A stretch of 64,000 bases of DNA from Limnochorda sp. L945t (GCF_035593305.1 NZ_CP141615.1:1-64000); one strand, 5' to 3'. Shown: positions 33,931 through 43,298, counted from the first letter of the stretch. Numbers and translations are program-made. The notes: generated from the letters alone by a model not told the origin.

Positions 33931-35319
33931 GTGGCGATGGAGGAGCGTCGTGAAGGGGCGGGCAACGGCCACGTGCCGCAGGCGGGTGGGCCGCCGGCCG
34001 ATGCCCTGGCCGAGCAGCGCCGCCTCGAACAACGGTGGGTCACCGATCCCCGCTGGAGCGGTATCCGGCGAGACCACACGGCGGCGGACGTCCTCAGGTT
34101 GCGCGGCTCCGTGCGGCAGGAATACACGCTGGCGCGGCGGGGGGCCGAGCGGCTCTGGCGCTTGCTCCAGAGTGAACCGTACGTGGCCACCTTCGGCGCC
34201 ATGACGGGGGCGCAGGCGGTGCAGATGGTGCGAGCGGGCCTTCAGGCCATCTACGTGAGCGGGTGGCAGGTGGCGGCCGACGCCAATCTCGCCGGGCAGA
34301 CCTACCCCGACCAGAGTCTCTATCCGTCCAACAGCGTGCCGGCCCTGGTGCGCCGCATCAACCAGGCGCTGCTTCGGGCCGACCAGATCGAGTGGTCGGA
34401 GCGCTGGCCCGAAGCGGCGGGCGCGGCGCTCCGGCGAGACTGGATGGCCCCCATCGTGGCCGACGCCGAGGCGGGCTTCGGCGGCCCGATCCACGCCTTC
34501 GAGCTGACCAAGGCACTCATCGAGGCGGGCGCCGCCGGCGTGCACTTCGAAGACCAGCTCGCCTCCGAGAAGAAGTGCGGCCACATGGGCGGGAAGGTGC
34601 TGGTGCCGGCATCCACGTTCATCCGCACGCTGCGGGCCGCGCGCCTGGCCGCCGATGTGCTGGACGTTCCTACGGTACTGGTGGCGCGGACCGACGCCTT
34701 GAGCGCCACCCTCCTGACGAGCGACGTCGACCCGGCCGATCGCCCCTTCCTGACGGGGCAGCGGACCTCGGAGGGGTTCTACGTGGTGCGGGGCGGCCTC
34801 GAGGCGGCCATTGCCCGGGGGCTCGCCTATGCGCCCTACGCCGACATGGTCTGGTTCGAGACGGCGAAGCCCGACCTGGGGGAAGCCCGGGCCTTCGCCG
34901 AAGCGCTGCACCGGCAGTACCCGGGCAAGTGGCTCGCCTACAACTGCTCGCCGTCGTTCAACTGGCGCCGCCATCTCGACGCGGGCACCATTGCACGGCT
35001 GCAACGGGAACTGGCCGCCATGGGATATCGGTTCCAGTTCGTGACGCTGGCCGGCTGGCACCTGGTCAACTTCCACACGTTCCAACTCGCCAGGGCGTAC
35101 CGGGAGGAGGGCATGGCCGCGTACGTCCGGCTTCAGGACGAGGAATTCGCCAGGGAGGCCGACGGGTACACCGCGACACGTCACCAGCGGGAAGCCGGCG
35201 CGGGCTATTTCGACCTGGTCGCGCTGGCCGTGTCGGGCGGTGAGGCCGCCACGGTCGCCCTGGCGGGGTCGACGGAGGCGGAGCAGTTCGGGCGGCCGGC
35301 GGGCGGGCACGCCGCGTGA
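33931..35319 (+). CDS. aceA: Isocitrate lyase
   Basis: Cleaves isocitrate to glyoxylate and succinate. The family signature with catalytic Cys is [13 protein letters not shown]. Other hallmarks are [70 protein letters not shown] and [15 protein letters not shown]. It has 462 residues; GTG 33931 has GGAAGGGG 6 bases upstream, and ATG 33937 is an alternative. It forms an operon with aceB and is closed by a hairpin at 35343. Confidence 0.95.
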   Translation: MAMEERREGAGNGHVPQAGGPPADALAEQRRLEQRWVTDPRWSGIRRDHTAADVLRLRGSVRQEYTLARRGAERLWRLLQSEPYVATFGAMTGAQAVQMVRAGLQAIYVSGWQVAADANLAGQTYPDQSLYPSNSVPALVRRINQALLRADQIEWSERWPEAAGAALRRDWMAPIVADAEAGFGGPIHAFELTKALIEAGAAGVHFEDQLASEKKCGHMGGKVLVPASTFIRTLRAARLAADVLDVPTVLVARTDALSATLLTSDVDPADRPFLTGQRTSEGFYVVRGGLEAAIARGLAYAPYADMVWFETAKPDLGEARAFAEALHRQYPGKWLAYNCSPSFNWRRHLDAGTIARLQRELAAMGYRFQFVTLAGWHLVNFHTFQLARAYREEGMAAYVRLQDEEFAREADGYTATRHQREAGAGYFDLVALAVSGGEAATVALAGSTEAEQFGRPAGGHAA

Positions 35320-35342
35320 GCGGCCCGGGTGAGGGTGAGCGA

Positions 35343-35379
35343 GAGGGGGCCTTTCACGGTTCCGTGGAACGTCCCCCTC
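35343..35379. terminator. Hairpin terminator between aceA and the convergent regulator gene
   Basis: Outer arms GAGGGGG / CCCCCTC and inner arms CACGG / CCGTG form a stem with a small internal loop. It starts 23 bases after the aceA stop and overlaps the last codons of the convergent response-regulator gene, so it may serve both strands. Confidence 0.6.
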
Positions 35380-36106
35380 TGCTTGCTACTCCCTCGGTGG
35401 GAGGGGCCGCCGCGTCCGGATCGGGCGCAATGCCCGAACGCAGCGCGTACAGGGCCGCCTGGAAGCGGTCGTCCAGGTGGAGCTTGTGGAGAATCCGAGA
35501 CACGTGAGCCTTCACGGTCCTGGGCGTCACGTTGAGCGCCGTGGCGATCTCCTTGTTGCTGCGGCCGGCGGCCAGGAGCTTCAGCACCTCCCGTTCCCTC
35601 GGGGTGAGTCCTTGACCCGACGGACCCTGAACACGCTCGTGGACCAGGCGGCGCACCAGTTTCGGAGCCACCGACGGGGCCAGGTAGACCTCTCCGAGGG
35701 CCACCCGGGCGAGGGCTTGCTCCAGGTGCGTGCCGGCGTCTCGTTTGTGGAGGTAGCCGAGCGCTCCTGCCTTGAGGGCCTCGACCGCGAACGGATCTTC
35801 GGGCAGCACGCTCACCATGAGCACCTTGAGGTCAGGGTGCCGTTGCACCAGGCTCCGGGTCAGCTCGAGGCCGTTGGGGCCGGCCATCTGGATGTCGATC
35901 AGCACCACGTCCGGCTGGAGGCTGTCGACCCGCTGCGCTGCCTCCGACGCCTGCGAGCTCTCGCCGACCACGATCACATTGGGAATCGTGTCGAGCAAAG
36001 AACGCAACGCGCTGCGGGAGAGGGGGTCGTCGTCCACGACGAGCACCCTCCGCGCCGGCTCGGCGGCCGTGCCCGGTTGGCCCTTGCCTGCGTCCCCGCT
36101 GTTCAT
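35354..36106 (-). CDS. NarL/FixJ-type response regulator
   Basis: 250 residues. The receiver (~22-140) has RVLVVDDDPLSRSAL with the acidic pair, the phosphoacceptor Asp in DVVLIDIQMAGPNGLEL, and the Lys in GALGYLHKRDAG. A LuxR-type HTH (~175-230) follows: GLTPREREVLKLLAAGRSNK, EIATALNVTPRTVKAHVSRI. It is encoded 42 bases after the soluble histidine kinase, most likely its partner. The kinase/regulator pair directly precedes, in transcription order, no metabolic gene; its nearest same-strand neighbours are the secretin-block genes. Confidence 0.9.
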   Translation of the reverse strand: MNSGDAGKGQPGTAAEPARRVLVVDDDPLSRSALRSLLDTIPNVIVVGESSQASEAAQRVDSLQPDVVLIDIQMAGPNGLELTRSLVQRHPDLKVLMVSVLPEDPFAVEALKAGALGYLHKRDAGTHLEQALARVALGEVYLAPSVAPKLVRRLVHERVQGPSGQGLTPREREVLKLLAAGRSNKEIATALNVTPRTVKAHVSRILHKLHLDDRFQAALYALRSGIAPDPDAAAPPTEGVASRGGRSTEP

Positions 36107-36148
36107 CCGACTTCCCCTTCTGTCCGGCATCCCTGTGGAGCGTGCCCG

Positions 36149-36889
36149 TCACCCGAACACCGGCAGCACGATTCCGACCTCTGCGCCGCGGGGCTCGATA
36201 TCGCCGATGTGAAGCCGGCCGCCGTGGATGTACACGGCCGCCCGGACAATGGACAGCCCCAGGCCCGTCCCACTGCACCCGGCGAGTTGCCGGAGCGCGG
36301 GATCGGCGAGCCCCGGCAGGCCGCGTCGCGCAAAGCCCGGCCCGGTGTCGCGGACGCAAACCTCCAGGCCGGCCGGCGTGGAGGCCACGCAAAACTCGAT
36401 GCGCCCGCCCTCCGCTCCGATCGCCTGCAGGCTGTTGATGGCGAGGTTGACGAAGGCCGCCTCGAGCAGCCGGCGGTCGCCCCAGATCAGGGGTACCGAG
36501 GGGTCATAGCGTTCAACGACCTCGACGGGCCCGGACGACTCGCCCCGCCCGTCCGCTGCCGAGCGTATCATGGAAGCCACGGAGCGCAGCATGCCCGGTA
36601 CGAGCAGCGGTTCCCCTTCGAGCAAGCGGAAAGTGGGACGGCCGAGGGCCCCTTCCACGAGAGCCGTGGCCCGGCGGATGGAGGCCAGCGCCGTGTCGAT
36701 CTCTCGGGCCGCGAGCTCCCGCACCGGCGGCGCCTTGCGCTGAAGGGCTGCCAGGCTCATCTGGACCACCGCCAGCATCGTCTTGACCTCGTGGGCCCAC
36801 CACAGCTCGTGGAGCTCGGCCTCATGGCCCGGTAGCGGGCCTACGTCGTTGCCCTGCTGTGCCCAGGTCTCCGTTACGAAAACGGTCAC
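36149..36889 (-). CDS. Soluble sensor histidine kinase
   Basis: 246 residues without a membrane span or recognisable sensor domain. The H-box is HEVKTMLAVVQMSL (about residue 33), followed by N-box NLAINSLQAIG, G1 VRDTGPGFARRG and G2 GTGLGLSIVRAAVYIHGG. It would autophosphorylate in the cytoplasm and pass phosphate to the regulator at 35354-36106. With so little N-terminal sequence, the input must come from a partner protein. It follows the barrel-protein gene with a 48-base gap. Confidence 0.86.
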   Translation of the reverse strand: MTVFVTETWAQQGNDVGPLPGHEAELHELWWAHEVKTMLAVVQMSLAALQRKAPPVRELAAREIDTALASIRRATALVEGALGRPTFRLLEGEPLLVPGMLRSVASMIRSAADGRGESSGPVEVVERYDPSVPLIWGDRRLLEAAFVNLAINSLQAIGAEGGRIEFCVASTPAGLEVCVRDTGPGFARRGLPGLADPALRQLAGCSGTGLGLSIVRAAVYIHGGRLHIGDIEPRGAEVGIVLPVFG

Positions 36890-36937
36890 TGAAGGACCCC
36901 CCCAAACCCCCGGCCGAGCCGCTGGACCCTTTTCGGT

Positions 36938-37864
36938 TCACGGCTGAAAGTCGATACCCAGGCGATAGGAGCGGCTCGAGGAGTACCCGATCTCCAGACC
37001 GAAAGGAGACGGCAACACGGCCAGTGCGACTGCCCAGTAACCCAACTGTCTCGTGCTCGGGTCATATCCGGCCGCCGCGTCCAGGGCCACCATCCGGTTG
37101 GCCGCCAGCCGCCCGCTGGCCACCAGGGTGGTGCCGGCGGCCGACTCGAGATCGGCATCGTCCCACCCGAAGGCCAGGAGGCTCCCCTCCAGGGGGCCTC
37201 CGGCGAGTCCGGGGAAGGAGATGGTGAGGCCGGCGCTTCCTCGCCGGGCCCTGGCGGCGAGGTCGCTCGCTCCCACCGGGATCCCGGCGATCGCACCTCC
37301 CACGGCCAGCCAGGCGCCGAGCCGGGTGCGAAAGCCCACGTCGGCGCTCCATTGCTGCCCGGGGTCAGCGCCTGCAAGCTGCCTTTCCCAGTTGGCCCTG
37401 GCTCCGAGGGCGACGGAGCCCATGCGGGCCGCCAGCGTGTAGGCGAGCCGGAGCAACTCGCCGTCGCCCGGCGTATCCGCGCCTGACCGGCGGAAAACGC
37501 CCGTGAGCCCGCCGGACAGACTGGCTCCCGGGCCCCCGGTCCCCGGATCGAGCAGGGCTGCGGCATAAAGAGGCCGGGCGTGTCCCGGCGCTGAGCCGGC
37601 GGAGGGCACGACCGCCCACCCGGCCACCAGTGGCCGCCCCAGTTGCGCAGCCGCCGCAGGGTTGAGCAAGACGGCCGAAGCCGATGACGACGCCCCGGCG
37701 ACGTCGAACAGGGCAACATGGGCGGTCGGGTCATCCGGCAGGCCGCCTCCCGTCGAGCCGGCCCGGACGGCGACGGAACGCAGGCCGGCGCCCGCGGCCA
37801 TCAGGAGAACGGCAGCCACTACCCGGCATATCTGCCTCGCCAGGGTCCTGGTAGAGCCTCGCAC
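36938..37864 (-). CDS. Secreted beta-rich protein, possible outer-membrane barrel (PorV-like)
   Basis: 308 residues starting with a signal peptide (RVVAAVLLMAAGAGLRSVA). The mature part alternates Gly/Ala-rich strands. Near the N-terminus is ASAVLLNPAAAAQLGRP, which resembles the LxNPAALA motif of the PorV/UPF0164 outer-membrane barrel family, and it ends in an aromatic strand, SYRLGIDFQP. I do not recognise a closer family. Position next to a secretin supports an outer-membrane role; this is inference, not homology proven here. Confidence 0.6.
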   Translation of the reverse strand: MRGSTRTLARQICRVVAAVLLMAAGAGLRSVAVRAGSTGGGLPDDPTAHVALFDVAGASSSASAVLLNPAAAAQLGRPLVAGWAVVPSAGSAPGHARPLYAAALLDPGTGGPGASLSGGLTGVFRRSGADTPGDGELLRLAYTLAARMGSVALGARANWERQLAGADPGQQWSADVGFRTRLGAWLAVGGAIAGIPVGASDLAARARRGSAGLTISFPGLAGGPLEGSLLAFGWDDADLESAAGTTLVASGRLAANRMVALDAAAGYDPSTRQLGYWAVALAVLPSPFGLEIGYSSSRSYRLGIDFQP

Positions 37865-37917
37865 GTCAGACGCTTCCTTTCGTACGGGATGGTTCCTGTT
37901 GACTTCTGTCGAGCGGG

Positions 37918-39261
37918 CTACGGTCCGGGCGATTCGAGGAGGTGAGGAGTGATGAACACCACGACCTCCGACTTGGCACGCTGGGTGCGCGTCGACGAGA
38001 ACAGGAAGCGGAGCAAGGGAAGGTCACCCAACAGCGGCACCTTGGAGGTGACCGTCTGCTCGCTGTCCTGCACGAGGCCCCCGAGCGCCAGCGTCTCTCC
38101 GTCCTTGACCCGCACGGTGGTGGAGATTTGGCGCCGGCTCACCACCGGTAGATCGTCACCGACCTGGCCGGTGACGTCGCTGACGGTTGGCTTGACGACG
38201 AGCGTCACGTAGCTGCCCGGCGCAACCCTCGGGGTGATGTCGAGGGTGACGCCCACGTTGATGGCCTCCAGGCGGGTGAAGGGGGTGGCGTCCGATCCCG
38301 TGACGATCTTGAAGTAGCGGTCCTCGCCCACGAAGATCTCCGCGCTCTGGCCGTCGAGGACGGTGAGCCGGGGGTTGGCACGGATCGAGGCCTTGCCGGC
38401 GTCCTCCATCTTGCGCAGGTTGGCGATGAGCAACTCGTAAGGCAATTGCAGCGCGACGTTGAACACCCCTTGCTGCGACAGGTTGAATCCCGCTTCGTAC
38501 TTTCGATTCCGCCCGGCATCATCGGGTGTGAAGGTAACACCCCAGTCGAGGCCCAGTTGCTTGCGCGCCTCGTCCGACACCTCCGACACGACGGCATCGA
38601 TCAGCACCTGCGGGGCCGGCTGGTCGATGTGTTGGAGGTCCTCCCGGATCCGCTTCAACAGATCGGGCGCCGCGGTGATCACGGCGGTGTTGGTCTCGGC
38701 GTCGAAGCGCACGTAAGGCGTGTAGTAGTCGGAGAGCAGGCGCTTCGCCTCATCGGCCGTGACGTAGCCGAGCCGGACCCGTTCGGTCTGGCTGAGCTGG
38801 TGGAAGATGGGGCTTTTCGGGTCGGGTTTGCCGATCAGGTACGTGCGGTCGTCCAGCTTGACGAACGTGAGCCCGTTGGGTGCCAGCACCATGGCCAGTG
38901 CTTTCTCCAGAGGTACATCCTTCAGCTCCAGGGTGACGAACCCCTGCGCGCCCGGGTCCACCAGGATGTTGACACCCGCCTGCATGGCGATGTCCTGCAA
39001 CGCCTGCGTCAGGTACGTCTCGACGAAGACGTTGGAGACGAGCGGCTCCGCCGGGGATGCATCCGCGTCTTGATTCGGGGCGGGAGCCTGCTTCTGTGCC
39101 GCCGGCGGCTGTTGCGCCGGGGCCTGCTTCGGGGGCGCGGCCTGTGTTTGCACCGGCGGTTTTGGCGTAGCCGGGCCGGGCTTGTCGAGCTGGGCCTGCA
39201 CGCTTGCGGAGGTCCCCACCACCAGCGCAACGGCCAGGATCACGAGGCGCCTGCACTGCAT
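37918..39261 (-). CDS. Secretin (GspD/PilQ superfamily), orphan
   Basis: Forms a multimeric outer-membrane channel. The 447-residue precursor has a signal peptide (LVILAVALVVGTSASVQA), a Pro/Gln/Ala-rich linker (~25-70), an N0/STN-like domain (VETYLTQALQDIAMQAGVNI), an N1 domain (LGYVTADEAKRLLSDYYTPY) and the secretin core: VLIDAVVSEVSDEARKQLGL, SIRANPRLTVLDGQSAEIFV, KDGETLALGGLVQD and VPLLGDLPLLRFLFSS. It is short and lacks N2/N3. No pilus or type II secretion ATPase, platform or pseudopilin gene is in the window. Confidence 0.93.
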   Translation of the reverse strand: MQCRRLVILAVALVVGTSASVQAQLDKPGPATPKPPVQTQAAPPKQAPAQQPPAAQKQAPAPNQDADASPAEPLVSNVFVETYLTQALQDIAMQAGVNILVDPGAQGFVTLELKDVPLEKALAMVLAPNGLTFVKLDDRTYLIGKPDPKSPIFHQLSQTERVRLGYVTADEAKRLLSDYYTPYVRFDAETNTAVITAAPDLLKRIREDLQHIDQPAPQVLIDAVVSEVSDEARKQLGLDWGVTFTPDDAGRNRKYEAGFNLSQQGVFNVALQLPYELLIANLRKMEDAGKASIRANPRLTVLDGQSAEIFVGEDRYFKIVTGSDATPFTRLEAINVGVTLDITPRVAPGSYVTLVVKPTVSDVTGQVGDDLPVVSRRQISTTVRVKDGETLALGGLVQDSEQTVTSKVPLLGDLPLLRFLFSSTRTQRAKSEVVVFITPHLLESPGP

Positions 39262-39299
39262 CGGTTACCCCACCGTTTCCTGCATCTCTCGTTCGTGTC

Positions 39300-40994
39300 T
39301 CACCGGCCCTGCGCCGCTGGCTGTTTGGACGCGGTGGTCTGGCGGACACGCATCATGGCCTCCTGGGCCAGGGCTTGCCCGCCCGGGTAGCGCACCACCG
39401 CCCGGATGCGATATTCGCCGGGCTGCGAAGGGATCTCGAGCAGCGCCCCCAGGTTACGCTCACCCCCCGGCAATACCGGCGTCGTGACGGGAGGCAACGT
39501 CAGCCGGGTCGACTCGACCCAGATCGGGTCGCCCACGTACTCGGTGCCCGGCGCCGTCTCCGGGAGGGTCTTGAGTTCGACGATGACCTGGGCGCTGGGG
39601 GTCAGGTGGATCTGGCCGGTATTACGAAAGACGGACGAAACCAGCCAGAACCTCCCGTCCGGAGAAGGCTCCACCTTCAAAGGAGCCAGCTCGCCGGCGG
39701 CCTTGAGGTCTTTACCCAGCATGGCGTGGAGCGGTACGTTGATCTGAGTTTCTCCGGCGTCCTGGCCCGGCTCCCGGGCCGGCCGGGCCGTCACCAGCAC
39801 CTGGGCGTAGTGGCCCCCTTGCGAGGCGTCCTTCGGCGTCCGCACCCCCACCTGGATGCTGCGTACCTGCCCGGGTTCGATGGTGACCGTGTCGGGGCGG
39901 AGCTCCACCCACTGCGCCGCCGGGTCCTGGGTCGCGACCGGCTCCGTGTTGGGATTGCCGCCGGCGTCGTAGACCAGCGGCAGGACCCGGGCGCTAACCG
40001 CCAGCGGCACCTTGTCGAGGTTACGAATACGCACCGACGCGTAGCGAGAGGCCCCAGGTAGGAGATCGAACGTCACGTCGTCGGGCTCCACGGCCAAACG
40101 GACGCCTCGCCCGCTCTGGGAGGCCTGGAGCAGTTCGGAGCCCACCGTAAACTTCTGGCGCAAGATGGCCGGCCGGGGCCCCCCGTAGTTCACCACCGCT
40201 TGCAGCGAGTAATGGCCCGGCGGGAGCCCGTTGGGCAGGATGGACGCCATTCGTACGGTAGCGCCGGGAAGGATGGCCCCCCGCCCCGCACCCAGGGGGA
40301 TCTGCTTGATCTTCCTGCCTGCCTCGTCCCAGAGGCTGATCGACCCCGCCGCAAACCCGTGCACGGTACCCTCGTTGACCAGGTCCCCGATGAAGATGAG
40401 CGCCTGCGAACCGAACTGCCGGGCGTACTGCTCCAAGCCCTTCTGCGCGGCGGACAGCACGCTGAAGCGTTCGAGGTGGATATCGGGGCGCACACCGGGC
40501 GTCATGGCCACGGCCTCGACGATGACGGCCACTTCGTTTCGCAGCACCTGGCGTGCTGCGTCTTGGGGGCCTCCCTCGTCGGGCTGGAGCGTGACGAGCA
40601 CGGCCGCGTAGGCGCCACCTCGGAACCGGCGGGGAAACGTGAGCTCCCCCGCGATGATTTGCCCCTTGCCGGGCTCCAGGGAGAACCGGTCCGGGCTCAC
40701 CCGGATCCACTCCGCCGCCGACCGGTCGCTCTTGCCGGTCGGGTCGACCCGGTAGTTGCCCGAGAGGTCCTGGAGAACGGGAGCCACCGACACGGTGAAG
40801 TTGCCCGGCCGGCTTCCACTCTCGTTGGCCACCGTGATCTCGAACCGGGCCGTGCTCCCTGGTGCCCCCTCCAGCTCGAGCAACAGCGGGCTCACCGTGA
40901 ACCCGATCTGCTGCGCCCCGGCCACCCGGCCAAAGGCCAGGAGGGCGAGGAGGCCGGCGGCCATCTGGAGAGGGACGCGATGCCGACGGTTCAA
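39300..40994 (-). CDS. Secreted DUF916/COG1470-like protein with two tandem Ig-type modules
   Basis: 564 residues with a signal peptide (MAAGLLALLAFGRVAGA). Two homologous halves are visible. The first has FTVSPLLLELEGAPGSTARF, WIRVSPDRFSLEPGKGQII and GGAYAAVLVTLQP. The second has LAVEPDDVTFDLLPGASRYA, WVELRPDTVTIEPGQVRSI and GGHYAQVLVTARP. Each half looks like a chaperone-type Ig domain followed by another beta domain, as in DUF916 and fimbrial-chaperone-like proteins. A third stretch near the C-terminus resembles a transport-associated beta domain. By position it may escort or anchor the two secreted proteins encoded just upstream. Confidence 0.75.
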   Translation of the reverse strand: MNRRHRVPLQMAAGLLALLAFGRVAGAQQIGFTVSPLLLELEGAPGSTARFEITVANESGSRPGNFTVSVAPVLQDLSGNYRVDPTGKSDRSAAEWIRVSPDRFSLEPGKGQIIAGELTFPRRFRGGAYAAVLVTLQPDEGGPQDAARQVLRNEVAVIVEAVAMTPGVRPDIHLERFSVLSAAQKGLEQYARQFGSQALIFIGDLVNEGTVHGFAAGSISLWDEAGRKIKQIPLGAGRGAILPGATVRMASILPNGLPPGHYSLQAVVNYGGPRPAILRQKFTVGSELLQASQSGRGVRLAVEPDDVTFDLLPGASRYASVRIRNLDKVPLAVSARVLPLVYDAGGNPNTEPVATQDPAAQWVELRPDTVTIEPGQVRSIQVGVRTPKDASQGGHYAQVLVTARPAREPGQDAGETQINVPLHAMLGKDLKAAGELAPLKVEPSPDGRFWLVSSVFRNTGQIHLTPSAQVIVELKTLPETAPGTEYVGDPIWVESTRLTLPPVTTPVLPGGERNLGALLEIPSQPGEYRIRAVVRYPGGQALAQEAMMRVRQTTASKQPAAQGR

Positions 40995-41049
40995 ACCCGG
41001 ATGCCTCCTTGAACGCTCGAGGTTGTCCTGGAAGGAGGAAGGGAAGGGA

Positions 41050-41070
41050 CCCTGCCCTCCCCCTCCCCCC
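41050..41070 (-). promoter_or_regulatory. G-quadruplex-type sequence in the spacer after the surface-protein gene
   Basis: On the transcribed strand, four G-runs (GGGGGG, GGGGG, GGG, GGG) with 1-2 base loops occur 12 bases after the stop of the gene at 41082. The flanking purine tracts could also pair as a hairpin. Such a structure could slow ribosomes or polymerase between the secreted-protein gene and the chaperone-like gene. Confidence 0.45.
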
Positions 41071-41081
41071 GCCGCAGCGCC

Positions 41082-41858
41082 TCAGATGGTCGACGGGACG
41101 TACTCCTCAGTCGGCGGGGTGCCGAACTGATCCTGGGCGTAGCGGCCGGTCTGCCCATCGATCCAGAACTTCAGGTTGGTGACGGCCAGCCGCACCGTCC
41201 CCACGTTTTCGTACTCAGACGACGAGTTGGACTTCTGGACGTCCAGGCGCTGCCAGAACTTGAGCTGGAAGCCCTGGTGGAGGTCTTCGCTGTTGGGGAA
41301 GGTATAGGTCGTCTCGTTGAGGTCAGCCGCCCGTACCCAGCCGTTCGCGTTGGCCTCGGCGAAGCTGGCGCCCACGCCGAAGTACGTGGGGATCGTGTAC
41401 TGGAGCTGCGGGTCCTCGACCCGGTCCCCGAGGTACTCCAGGTCGCCGAAGCCGTCGAAGCTCACGACCACGTCGTTGTTGCTCGCGATGGTGAAGTCGA
41501 TGGAGTCGGAGGCGTACTGCCCGGGCTTACGGATCCGCCAGTCCTTGCGGCTGGTCGCCAGCGACCAGTCGATCCACTGGGCGACCGACGCATGGCTCGT
41601 GAACGTGATGTCCCAGTACGCCTTGTTGCAGTTGCCCTGGAGCGGGCCCGAGTTCCAGCTCCGGGCACGTTGGTCTGCGTTGCCCGAGCCGATGGACTCC
41701 CAGGCCTGATTGTCCGGGTTGAAGTAGTACACTTCCTGTTCCGTCGCGCCCGACGGGAGCGCCTCGCCGTTCGGATTGTACTGGGCCGAGGCGGCCGCGC
41801 CGGCCGCGAGCACGAGGCCGGTCACCATCACGAAAAAGAGTGCCTTGAACCTCTTCAT
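41082..41858 (-). CDS. Secreted protein with DWRIRKPG domain, candidate structural subunit
   Basis: 258 residues, of no family I recognise. The signal peptide (LFFVMVTGLVLAAGAAASAQ) ends at an ASA-Q type cleavage site. The mature protein is rich in Asn, Ser, Asp and aromatic residues with few Lys. Its C-terminal ~130 residues (KDWRIRKPGQYA, NNDVVVSFDGFGDLEY, GVGASFAEANANGWVRAADL, FQLKFWQRLDV) are homologous to those of the next gene. It has a strong AAGGAG site and its own promoter candidate, suggesting high expression. Size and composition fit an exported surface or fibre subunit. Confidence 0.75.
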   Translation of the reverse strand: MKRFKALFFVMVTGLVLAAGAAASAQYNPNGEALPSGATEQEVYYFNPDNQAWESIGSGNADQRARSWNSGPLQGNCNKAYWDITFTSHASVAQWIDWSLATSRKDWRIRKPGQYASDSIDFTIASNNDVVVSFDGFGDLEYLGDRVEDPQLQYTIPTYFGVGASFAEANANGWVRAADLNETTYTFPNSEDLHQGFQLKFWQRLDVQKSNSSSEYENVGTVRLAVTNLKFWIDGQTGRYAQDQFGTPPTEEYVPSTI

Positions 41859-41892
41859 GCCGTTCTCCTTCCGTTTTCCTGGCAGACGGGCG

Positions 41893-41920
41893 ATCATACA
41901 GACGGACACGACGATGGAAA
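41893..41920 (-). promoter_or_regulatory. Possible promoter of the secreted-protein gene
   Basis: Minus strand: TTTCCA (41920-41915), 16-base spacer, TATGAT (41898-41893), 35 bases before the start codon. Four and five of six positions match the consensus boxes. Confidence 0.35.
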
Positions 41921-42002
41921 CTATCCGACGCACACGACCACTCCACACGACGTCACCCGGATCGAGCCATCTCTCACCCCCTCTCAGGGCGGTGCCCGTG
42001 TT

Positions 42003-42980
42003 TCATGAACCGTCGGCCACGAACTCGCGAACGTTGGCCGGCACGAAGACCACGGACGCCTCGTTCACGTAAGCCGCAGGCCGGACGTCGGGGCCGATGC
42101 GCAGCCGCTGCCACAAGGACCACGCGATCCCTTCCTCGAGGGCCCCGGAGCGGCCCAACCGGACCTGCAGGCCGTTGAGCTGGTCGGCGGCCAGCCATCC
42201 CGCGCTCGCGGCCTGGTCGAGGCTATCGCCTATCGCATAGAACACCGGGATGCCAGGGGCGTCCCCGCGGGACGAACCTGCCGGCAAGAGCTCCCCGAAC
42301 TCGCGGAAGTAGAACGTCACGTCCTCGTTGCTCGAGACGATTGCCCGGAAAGCCAGGGCGGCGTACTCTCCCGGCTTTCGGATGCGCCAGTCGATCCGGG
42401 TCCCGGACAGCTCGACCCGGAGCCATCCTCTTGCCACCGCCTTGACCCCGACGCACGGGAGGGAGAGGCTGCCCTTTCGCCATCGAACGGTCAGGCCCGA
42501 ATCCAGGGCGTAGTTGCCTGGTTCGCCGTACATCTGCTTGCCGCGCGGGTTCGTTCCGGTCGCAATCTTCAGCACCATCGTCGCCGTCTCCCCGGGACGC
42601 ATCGTGCCCACGTCCCAAACGACGGCGGTTGCGCTCGTGCGCCCGCCGACGGGCTCCACGAGCACTTCGCCCCGGGATGCGACCACCGAGCGGGGGTCGA
42701 CGTCGATCTCGGCCGAGTAGTGGTTGACCGCGCTGACGTCGTTCAACGACTGCCCCGACCGGTTGTAGAGGGTCCACGTGACGGTCCACTCGATGCGCTG
42801 GCCGGCCGGTACGACCCAGACGCCATCGTCGTTGCGGCTCGCTCCGGGTGTCGGCGAGCCGAGCTGGTATTCCACCGTGACGGGGCCGGTGGCGTGTGCC
42901 GCGGCGACCGATGCCGAGGCGAGCCCTACCCCGAGAACGACGGCCATCAAGTGGCGCCGCGCCGGACCGTAACGCCGCAA
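42003..42980 (-). CDS. Secreted protein: Ig-like domain plus DWRIRKPG domain
   Basis: About 325 residues. TTG 42980 is preferred because GGGAGG lies 10 bases upstream; ATG 43013 lacks a ribosome site. After a signal peptide (AVVLGVGLASASVAAAHA), residues ~45-185 form an Ig/DUF11-like region (RIEWTVTWTLYNRSGQSL, VWDVGTMRPGETATMVLKI). The C-terminal domain repeats the neighbour's pattern: IDWRIRKPGEYA, SSNEDVTFYFREFGELLPAG, SAGWLAADQLNG and IAWSLWQRLRIGP. It could be a larger or adaptor subunit of the same structure. Family unknown. Confidence 0.72.
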   Translation of the reverse strand: MRRYGPARRHLMAVVLGVGLASASVAAAHATGPVTVEYQLGSPTPGASRNDDGVWVVPAGQRIEWTVTWTLYNRSGQSLNDVSAVNHYSAEIDVDPRSVVASRGEVLVEPVGGRTSATAVVWDVGTMRPGETATMVLKIATGTNPRGKQMYGEPGNYALDSGLTVRWRKGSLSLPCVGVKAVARGWLRVELSGTRIDWRIRKPGEYAALAFRAIVSSNEDVTFYFREFGELLPAGSSRGDAPGIPVFYAIGDSLDQAASAGWLAADQLNGLQVRLGRSGALEEGIAWSLWQRLRIGPDVRPAAYVNEASVVFVPANVREFVADGS

Positions 42981-43298
42981 GTTTCCACAGCCTCCCGCCC
43001 GCCGCGCTATCATGCGGCTTGCTTACCGTGGAGAGTGTACGAACGGTGCCAGCATGCGAGCAATTGGACGGAGGACCACCCGGCTGATCCCAAGGACGAT
43101 GGCCATGAGATCAACGCACGCCTGTTCGCAGGCGTCCCGCCCGGTGCGAGGTGCCGCCGTCGCGACCAGAGGGCGGGCCTTCCGCCGGCCCGATGCGGTA
43201 CTCAGCATAACAACCGTGCGCACGGGGCAGCCAGGGTGGCATCCCTCGTTGCAGGGGAGGGTAGCCCCACCGGCGCGAGGGGGAGTGCCCGGGGGCAG

